NCBI RefSeq assembly: GCF_025532145.1
Contig: NZ_ARXS01000016.1
Coordinates: 1 to 64,000, forward strand
Source of the DNA: Alloalcanivorax balearicus MACL04
GTDB taxonomy: Bacteria; Pseudomonadota; Gammaproteobacteria; Pseudomonadales; Alcanivoracaceae
Length of the DNA: 64,000 nucleotides
Direction: 5' to 3'
Of this stretch, positions 18,655-26,200 are shown piece after piece; the first letter of the stretch is position 1; every line of letters begins with the position of its first letter. The translations under genes and the position numbers were made by a program. The notes beneath the pieces were generated by a model. That model saw only the letters and a program-made list of their open reading frames with translations. It searched no databases and was not told the DNA's origin.

Positions 18655-18753
18655 CTAAAGCAACAAACTCCTCTTTTTTTCGATACTCAAGACATCACTT
18701 AGCAAAGCCAGCGTAATTTCTCGTGCACCAAACTTAGCCATATGGAGCGTCAT
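18655..18753 (-). pseudogene. Truncated immunity gene of orphan cassette 3
   Basis: 33 codons starting at an ATG three bases after the stop of toxin tail 3: MTLHMAKFGAREITLALLSD, then VLSIEKKRSLLL and a stop created at the REP junction. The rest of the gene is missing, replaced by REP copy G. It marks a decayed toxin-immunity pair. Confidence 0.55.
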
Positions 18754-18756
18754 ATT

Positions 18757-18873
18757 TCATCTCCCTCTTCTAAGTTTTTCGATATTACTCTGAAAAGTTC
18801 GAATTTCCTTTTCCAGATGCCGAATCCGGGATTGTTGCGCCGACCTGATTACAGACTCAGGCTGATTCTCCAT
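18757..18873 (-). pseudogene. Orphan Rhs toxin tail 3
   Basis: 38 codons (MENQPESVIRSAQQ, then RHLEKEIRTFQSNIEKLRRGR) ending in TGA just before the truncated immunity gene. The sequence is a single charged amphipathic helix, as at the end of several nuclease-type Rhs tips. A stop lies just upstream of the ATG at the REP junction, so only the tail survives. Confidence 0.55.
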
Positions 18874-18877
18874 ATGC

Positions 18878-18965
18878 TATGGGTGGGGGTCAGGTCTTGC
18901 CCGGTGCCCCGCAGTCACTCTTTCCAACCCCAAAAGGCAAATGGCAAGACCTGACCCCAGAGCCC
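18878..18965. repeat. Island REP element, copy H
   Basis: Full copy with perfect outer arms (GGGGTCAGGTCTTGCC and GGCAAGACCTGACCCC), nearly identical to copies G and K. It lies between toxin tail 3 and the relic of small secreted gene 2. Confidence 0.92.
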
Positions 18966-19011
18966 GTTTTCTGTTAATCATCAATAGCTCCTAAGTTAAA
19001 TATTGATTTAC
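18966..19011 (-). pseudogene. Duplicated leader and first codons of small secreted gene 2
   Basis: This ~46-bp stretch is essentially identical to the ribosome site and first five codons of the gene at 17330-17671 (TTAGGAGCTATTGATGATTA). It is cut on both sides by REP elements H and I, and so is a non-functional fragment. Confidence 0.85.
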
Positions 19012-19091
19012 CCCCCCTCAGGTCTTGCCCGGTGCCTCACCGCCACTCTTTCCAGTCAAGAAAGGCAAAGGGCAAGACCTGACCCCCAGAG
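19012..19091. repeat. Island REP element, copy I
   Basis: Full copy closest to copy D: CCTCAGGTCTTGCCCGGTGC, CACTCTTTCCAGTCAAGAAA and GGGCAAGACCTGACCCC. Together with the neighbouring leader relic, it shows that copy D and its flank were duplicated as a block. Confidence 0.9.
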
Positions 19092-19095
19092 ATCT

Positions 19096-19211
19096 TGTCA
19101 GGCGCAACGGTCTGGCCATCCGTGGCTCCTCCAGTCATTACTTTATCTATACAAAAATTCCAGCCTCACCCCTTCGAAAGGCACAAGGCAAGACCTGACC
19201 CCCAGAGCCCC
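19096..19211 (-). mobile_element. Solo RAYT left end
   Basis: A near-identical second copy of the left end seen at 17866: REP arm with GGGGGTCAGGTCTTGCC, CTTTCGAAGG, leader, GGAGGAGCCACGG, ATG and about six RAYT codons, then truncated. Its arm is complete and so shows what the resident RAYT has lost. Confidence 0.82.
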
Positions 19212-19218
19212 GATCACA

Positions 19219-19485
19219 TTATCTCAACGCTTTATCCCAAAGTTCTCTAAAAAAAAGGGGATCGACTTCAGAAGAGGCCGAAACGGTTTGAGAATCAAAA
19301 ATCCCGTATCTCCCATACTCTCCCTTTTTCGCTGGGAAAACGTGAACTATTTCTCCCGAAGCATCAACCCCCACCTCTCTTAAAACTCTGTTTTTTTCAT
19401 CCAACTCCAAATACACGACAGAGACCCCAAAGACTTTCTCCAAGCCTTCAATATCACTATTATCAACAAAGGTGTATTTCATCAT
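19219..19485 (-). CDS. Putative immunity protein of orphan Rhs cassette 2
   Basis: 88-residue cytosolic protein, complete. Start ATG overlaps the stop of the preceding toxin tail (ATGA at 19482-19485). Features: GLEKVFGVSVVYLELDEKNR, then LREVGVDASGEIVHVFPAKK and GEYGRYGIFDSQ. The segment with GEIVHxFPxKKxxYGxYGxFD recurs in small immunity-type proteins next to Rhs genes, as far as I recall; no family name is claimed. Likely partner of the tail at 19482-19622. Confidence 0.65.
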   Translation of the reverse strand: MMKYTFVDNSDIEGLEKVFGVSVVYLELDEKNRVLREVGVDASGEIVHVFPAKKGEYGRYGIFDSQTVSASSEVDPLFFRELWDKALR

Positions 19486-19622
19486 TTTTTCGGCTTTATT
19501 ATTTCTGTGTTTTTAAACCAGATCCACGGTTTATTCCAATTATACTTATGTACATGGTAATGGAAAGGAAGCCCTGATCTTGGCCCTCCCCCCTTTATCG
19601 CCCAGGTAACAGTTGCCCCTGG
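19482..19622 (-). pseudogene. Orphan Rhs toxin tail 2
   Basis: About 46 codons running from the edge of REP copy K to a stop overlapping immunity gene 2. No usable start. Residues include GGGPRSGLPFHYHVHKYNW and NKPWIWFKNTEIIKPKK. The aromatic/His-rich HYHVHKYNW looks like part of a catalytic or binding region of the lost toxin; its activity is not assigned. Confidence 0.65.
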
Positions 19623-19700
19623 GTGGGGGTCAGGTCTTGCCCGGTGCCCCGCAGTCACTCTTTCCAACCCAAAAAGGCAAATGGCAAGACCTGACCCCAA
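19620..19700. repeat. Island REP element, copy K
   Basis: Full copy with outer arms GGGGTCAGGTCTTGCC and GGCAAGACCTGACCCC. It separates immunity gene 1 of the intact Rhs unit from the first displaced cassette. Confidence 0.92.
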
Positions 19701-19738
19701 GCTCCAAAGTAAGTGCCATTCGGATCAGAGCTCCTTTT

Positions 19739-20209
19739 TTATTCAACTTCAATGTATTCCTTATCATCAATAATGACCCGTTCGCCGACAGGTGTCTCTC
19801 GGTCCTTCCACCACGGCCCCGATGATCGAATCGTATCAACGCCAGGCCTAAAACTACCACTATCAACTTCCAGCGGTGGCAAATCAGTAATATTGTCGCG
19901 GACATATCTCAGCAATTTCTTGGTATTTTCTATCCTATTTTCACAGTCATCTTTGTATTGATAATAAATAAATTCCCTGGCATTGCCTTGAATAGCTGAA
20001 CTTGCTGGCGTTTTATTGAAGCCCATATCAGGAGCTTTCCTGATCGCATCAGTAATTGTCCTAATGGTAGCTTCCTTGCTATTCAATGACGCATCACCCC
20101 AGTCAATATTAATTCTTACAATACATTCCTCGCGGGTATACTTAGCGCCTTCGGCACAAGCAATTGTACCAAATAGTAAGAAAAATATAATCAAACCGCT
20201 CTTAATCAT
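19739..20209 (-). CDS. Putative exported immunity protein of the main Rhs toxin
   Basis: 156 residues with a signal peptide (MIKSGLIIFFLLFGTIACAEG). The C in the region IACAEG could also be read as a weak lipobox. The mature part has a cysteine pair (REECIVRINIDWGD and KDDCENRIENTKKLL) and an acidic end (ERVIIDDKEYIEVE). Its ATG overlaps the stop of the 2412-residue Rhs gene (ATGA, 20206-20209), so translation is coupled. Export of the immunity protein suggests the toxin tip acts in the periplasm or envelope; that is inference. It could instead be an accessory secreted protein. Confidence 0.65.
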   Translation of the reverse strand: MIKSGLIIFFLLFGTIACAEGAKYTREECIVRINIDWGDASLNSKEATIRTITDAIRKAPDMGFNKTPASSAIQGNAREFIYYQYKDDCENRIENTKKLLRYVRDNITDLPPLEVDSGSFRPGVDTIRSSGPWWKDRETPVGERVIIDDKEYIEVE

Positions 20210-23200
20210 TCAGCCCTCCAGTCATAAATATTTATCATCGGAGAACCACAATTATCACAACTTTTTGGTGTGTGGTTGATCCTCAGCGTCCAATCGAACT
20301 TCGTTCCAGGAGGACCGTAAAGCTCAATCACTCTATCAGTAGTTAGAGAGTTAGCTACACCAGAAGACAGGACTCCTTTGTAAGTAGGATAAACTCCAGG
20401 GACAGGCTTTCCATCGGCTCCGATCTCAGTAAATGTCAGCCTATAAGCTGCATTACTGACATGCAAGGAAGCTCTATCATCAGCTCCTTCTATTTTTATT
20501 TTGTGCCCTAACCTGAAGGTATCTTCGCTTCCTTCGCCGATTACTTCTCCAGCTCTGACCCACTTACCTCCTTGTTTCTCGGCCTCTTGCGCACCATGCT
20601 CAGCCATGTCATTAAAGATATACCCCATGGCCCCGGTAGCCGCACCAACCAGGAACTTGCCACCAGTGACTTCAGAGGTCGCCCCGCTGATAAGAGCGGC
20701 AAGGGCTGTTCCACTGACTCGATCTCCATCGGTCCATCCCTTGATTCTGTCACCGAGCATTCCCTGTGTCATACCACCGATAACACCGGATCGCACATCC
20801 GATCCTCTCAAACGGGCGAAGGCGGCACCGCGGGCGCCGTGGGCGAGGCCGCTGCCTGTCCAGCCCAGCCTCAAGTCACCGATGGCACCGGCGACACCGG
20901 CATCGGCGTAGGCCAAGGCGGCGGACTTCGCGCCGGCCAGCAGGGCTTTCTCGATAGGTGCGCCGCTGCCGTAGGCCACGGCCCCGGCCGCCCAGGACTG
21001 ATAGGCGCTGAGGCAGCCCGCCGCTCCGGCCCCTCCGGTAAATACCCCGCACCCCGCCATGCCAACAATCCCAAACACCTCACCCGCAAACTTGTTCCTC
21101 GCAGCAAACCGGGCCATTTCCTTGCCTGCGTAGCGGGACGTCACTTCCGCGATGGCCATTTGCGGATTGAACACCGCCAGTACAATCCCCATCCGCTTCT
21201 TGATCGAGTTCCGCAGTTTCTTCCAGGTCTTGCTCAGCCAGGAGTAGCCGCTGGGGTCGGTGATGCTCATGGGGTTGTTGAGGGCGTAGCTGTAGCGGTT
21301 GTAGCTTTCCACCTGGTCCAGGCCCTTGATCACCGGGTCGGCGCTGAGGAAGCGGCTGATGGTGGGGTCGTAGATGCGGCCGCCCATGTGGATGATGCCG
21401 ACGTCGTCGAGCATTTCGTGGCCGGTGTAGCCTTTGCTGGTGGCTTTTTCCGCCCGTTCCATGCCGAACCAGGCGGCGTCGCTGATCGCCGTCCAGTCCA
21501 CGTCTTTTCGTGGCCGGCCCCAGGGGTCGTAGCGGTAGCGTTCGGTGACACCGCCGAGGCCGTGGGCCACGGCCACCACGGAGCCCATGCCGTCCATGAA
21601 CAGGTGCTCTTCGTTGGGTGAGGTGGCGTCACCGTTTTCGAAGGACACCACCACGTCGCCGGTGATCCGGAAGCGTTCCTTGATGGTGGTCTGCCCGTTC
21701 TTCTGGATATCCAGATATTCGTAGCCCCCCAGAGAAATTTTGTTGGTGGTTTTCTCGGAGGTGGTGGTGACCTGCTTCAGGATAGAGCGGTCCGGTCCGT
21801 AGACCAGGTCCACCGTCGCGCTGGTGCCCTGAATCTGGTCCGGCTTGTTGAAAGCGGTGTAGGAGATGGTCTTGCCACCGCCGGCAAGCATGTTGCCGCC
21901 ACTGTCGTAGCAGTAGCTGGCGTTGCGGGTTCCCGTAACACTGGTGACGGCATGGGGTCCCGGCGTGTATTGGGTGCCGCCTACTTCGCAGCTTTCGCCA
22001 TACTGGTACTGGCCGACGTCGTTTCGCTGCAGGATGTTGCCGCTGACGTCGTAGTCGATGGACTGCTCGAAGGAGTTCCCCGGGGTGGTCATGTTGGCCA
22101 CCGTGGCTTGCACCAGGCGGTCCACCACATCGTATGCGAAGGTTTCCTCCACTTGTTCCAGGTTACCCACCGCCTGCTGGGTGCGCTTGCGCATCAGCCC
22201 CTTGGCGTCGAAGTCGTAGAACTCGTTCTGGATGCCCCAGGCGGTATCGAAAGTCATCTTGGAGCGGATCTGGGTCAGGAAACCGGACGCCGAATCATGG
22301 TCGTACAGTTTGCGGATGATGCCGTTACCCTGGTACACATCCTTGATCTGACCACGCACGGTCTTGGCATTGGCCCGCCAGTAATAATCTTCCTCACCGG
22401 GCTTGCCGATCTCATGGAGTTCGCCCTGAGCGTTGTAGCGGTATTCCACGCTCAGGCTCGGGCCGTTGATCCGGTGCGGCAACGTCTCTTGTACAAGGCG
22501 GCCGGTATTGCTGTCGAACTGGCTTGAACGGGTGAACTGACGGCCATCGAAACGGGTGTCCACCTGCACCACCCGGCCAATCCCATCGTAGAAGGGCTCT
22601 TCCCGATAGCCATTGTTGGCGGTCACCAGAGCCAGGCGCCCCACCCCTTTGGCCGGGGCGTCATAGCTCCAGCTATGGGTCGCGGTCTGCCCCGCGCAGC
22701 CGTTCAAGGCGGCCTGTGATGCCTGGGCCCAGCTCAGAGAAGGCCGATAATCATCGGTGCGAGAAATCAGCCGCCCGAGCTCGTCATAGGCCGAACAGGT
22801 CCGGGCGCCACTGCCGTTCTGTTGCAGAACGATCTGGTCAAAATCGTCATAGGCGTACTGCCATTGACCAATATTCGGATCCTGGGAGCCGACCTTACGG
22901 CCCAGGGCGTCATAAGTGTTAACCAGCTCCACCTGGTCCGGAAGCACCACCTTCAGCAGCTTGCCTGAAGCATCGTATTGGTAGGTAAGCTGCCGATTGG
23001 CTGCGTCCACCACCCGGCGCAAGCGGTCCTGAACATCGTTGGTGTGAACGGTCACCTGGGTGGTCTGACCACCTCCCACGGGATCGCTCCAGGACACCGT
23101 TTGTTGCGTGGTGAGTCCGCTGTACTGATGGTTGGACGTCAAACCGGACGCGGACCGCTCCACCAGGGGGCGCCCCAGGACATCACGGGACATCACCTGA

Positions 23201-26200
23201 TTCCAGTACACCGCTCCGCCCAGCTCATGCGGCTCGGAGGTGCGGGTCACGTCGCCGTTGGCGTCATATTCCGTCTTCGCCACGATGGTTTCGCCGGCGA
23301 AGCCGGTGGCCCGGGTTTCGATGGTACGGCCAAGCAAGTCCGTGTATTCCCGGGTCGGGCCGCTGATCGGCGTGCCGTTACGGCCTGCCAGCCAGCTTTC
23401 GGTGTAGTACACCGCGTTGGCCGGGCAATTGCTTATGCAAGCCTTGATGCGGGTCTCCCGGCGCTGCCCATCCGCGCTGAATTCGGTCAGCGGGCGTCCG
23501 AGAGAGTCGTAGTCCCAACGGGTGGTGACGTTGTTCGGGTCACTCTCCGTCAGCTTGACACCCAGCACCGGGTCATAGGTCGCTTTCGAGGTGTGCCCCA
23601 GAGTATTGCGGCTCTCCACCACGAAGCGGCCGGTGGGATCATAGGTGAATTGCGTGCTTCGTTCCGCGCCGCCAGCGCCCTTCTCCACCCGTGTTTCCGT
23701 CAGCCCATAGGCGTTGTAGGTATAGCGGGTTTCCTTGCGTAATTGCGGCTGATCCGGCTCCACGATCTCGGATTGCAGCATGCCGCCGATACCGGGCTGC
23801 GACGCTGAATAGTAGGTCCAGGCCGACGTTCTGGTAATGGTGGGCGTCGCCTGTCCCTGATACGAACCAGAGTAAGTGGCTTCGGAACGGGACTGACGGC
23901 CGAGGATCCAGTAGGTCAGGTTGTTGGTCAGATACTGGTTGACCAGTCGTTTGCTGAACGTCTGGCCCGTTCCGGAAGTGGTGACCTCCTGCATCGCCAG
24001 GTCACCGGTGTTTTTGTAGGTATTGCTGGATTCCACCGTCTTGATCAGGCTGCCGTCGAGCTCATACTCCTTGCTGACGCTGCCTTTGAGCAAAGACCGG
24101 TAACGCAGGGAGATAGCGGCATTGCGGTTCCATATATTGGAAGCGGACTGCAACGGGAATCCCTGGCCCCGGTAAACCTGGGTCTGCCACTCATTTTCTT
24201 CGCTGGAGACCAGTTGGAAGCCGCCACCGACCTTGTAATAGGTTTCGGAGCGATCCACCTGACCGACGGTATGATTGCGGACGTCCTGATTGAACCAGAT
24301 GTCATGGCGTTTTCTGCCGTTCTCCGAGGTCACCCTGAGCATCTCGAAGCCGACGCCACCGAACTCATTGGGGTAGTAGCCGTAGTTCCGGTAGAAATAT
24401 TGCTGGGTGTTGTAGCCGCCGATGCCGTCGGAGGCCTCCAGCTCCGAAACCACGTTCATGCCTTTGGTCAGGAAGACCTGGCCGTGACTGCCGGTGGGGT
24501 CTCCATAGGCGTACACCGACGGATCAGCGATATCTTTGTAGGTAACCCCGTACTCAAGCCCAAAGCCGTTGGTGACGCCGGTGAGCAGGTCTCCTTGCTC
24601 CGGCACCTGGGGACCGAAGCAGGCCATGCCGCGATTTCGGGGGACTAGAGACTTCCAATACAGGGCGCAATAGGCATCGTGGCCATCACCATTGATGTCC
24701 GCCCAGCCCCGATTGATGTCCCGCATACCGCGAATGTTTGATCCAAGATAGGGCAGACGATACTTCACCGGAGACGTACCGAATCCGTCTGGCGTGGAAA
24801 TAAAACAGGTCAGGTGTGTATCTGTATAGGCGGTGGGAAGGCTGTTTTCCACACACCAGTCCATGCGGCCGTCCTGGTTGACGTCCATGAACTGAGTGGC
24901 TTCCGGCATCCGCTCATAGTCTTGCGCGGTTGTTGGGGTGACCTGCAGGAACGGTGAGGTGATTTCATTACCCCAGCCATCGCCCAAGGATTCCAGGCAC
25001 GAAGCGCGATAACCTCCCTTGCCGTTACTGGTGGTCCAATAGATACGACAGAAATCGGAGAATCCATTGCCAGTGAAATCCGTGAACAACGCACTGAAGT
25101 ATTTAGTAGAGCTACCCTTGTAAACCCACCGGTCCGGTTCACTAGCTTTGAAATGAGAACCCGTCTTGGACCAAACCCCACCGTTCAGATTCTCTCCCTG
25201 ATTGTTGATATGGCAGGTAACTTTGGTTTTGGTGGTAATACAATAGTCTGGCAGCCCATCACCATTGACATCGGCCCAGTAGCCGGCCATGTCGGTGATT
25301 TCCTTGGTGAAGGCTTGTGAGAACGTGAACCCGTTGACCGATTGAACCAGACAGCGAATATACTTCTTGTTGTCTTTCAAATAGGTATAGCAATAGTCGA
25401 TCTTGCCATTACCGTTAAAGTCCATCCAGGAGCGGGGACCGACATAAAACTTGCCGACGGGGCGGGACACGTCAAAAGTAATGAGCTCTTTGAACGCATT
25501 CTGCAGATTGGGTTTATTCAAGCGGCAGGTCAGCCGGTCATTATCACCCTGGATAGTGGAGTAGCACAGATCCACCAGACCGTCATCGTTGATATCGATC
25601 CAGGCAGGGTCCACATTCCAGTTATGGCGCCCCCAATCAGGAACCGGAGACTCCGAATCTTGTTGCAAGCGTGTTCCCACCAGTCCGGCATCAATTTCGA
25701 CCTGCGATCCAAAGCCCCCGTTTCCATCGCTCAGATAACATATAATTTCGGCGGCGGAGCCATAGCCAGCCCCGGTACCTGATATCCGGCAATAGTCGTC
25801 ATACTTATCCCGATTGATATCCACCCAGCGGGCAAAGCCTGGATAATGCAGTCCCTCTTCGAACACATAATCGGTCGAAGGAGTTCCAGGGAAGCGGGAG
25901 TAAGTGGTCTTGGAAAAATCCGGTTGACGCTCTTTCTTCCAGTTCAAAGTGATGGGTTCGAAACAGCGAACCGAGGCATCGCACTCGAAGAATTGAGCCA
26001 ACAGCGAGCGTTTGGTCGCTGGGCTGGTTTCATAGCGGAAATGATATTGGCGTGCCACGGAACCGTGACTTCGAGAGGTCACACTGGCCAAACGAAGCCC
26101 CACCTTATACACCTTGCCAAGCACCGCGGTGTGCCAGCCATAGGGGTCCGGCTCATAGGTGAACTCCACCTCCGCATCCCCACTGCCGGCCTGGCCGTCC

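Noticed and set aside
14604-19700. CRISPR array
   Set aside because: The repeats are far apart and unevenly spaced, are themselves large palindromes with genes between them, and no cas gene is present.
14604-20209. Integron gene-cassette array
   Set aside because: Small same-strand genes separated by ~80-bp inverted repeats look like cassettes with attC sites. But the repeats lack the RYYYAAC/GTTRRRY boxes, and no integrase is present. Their right arm is the RAYT 3' end.
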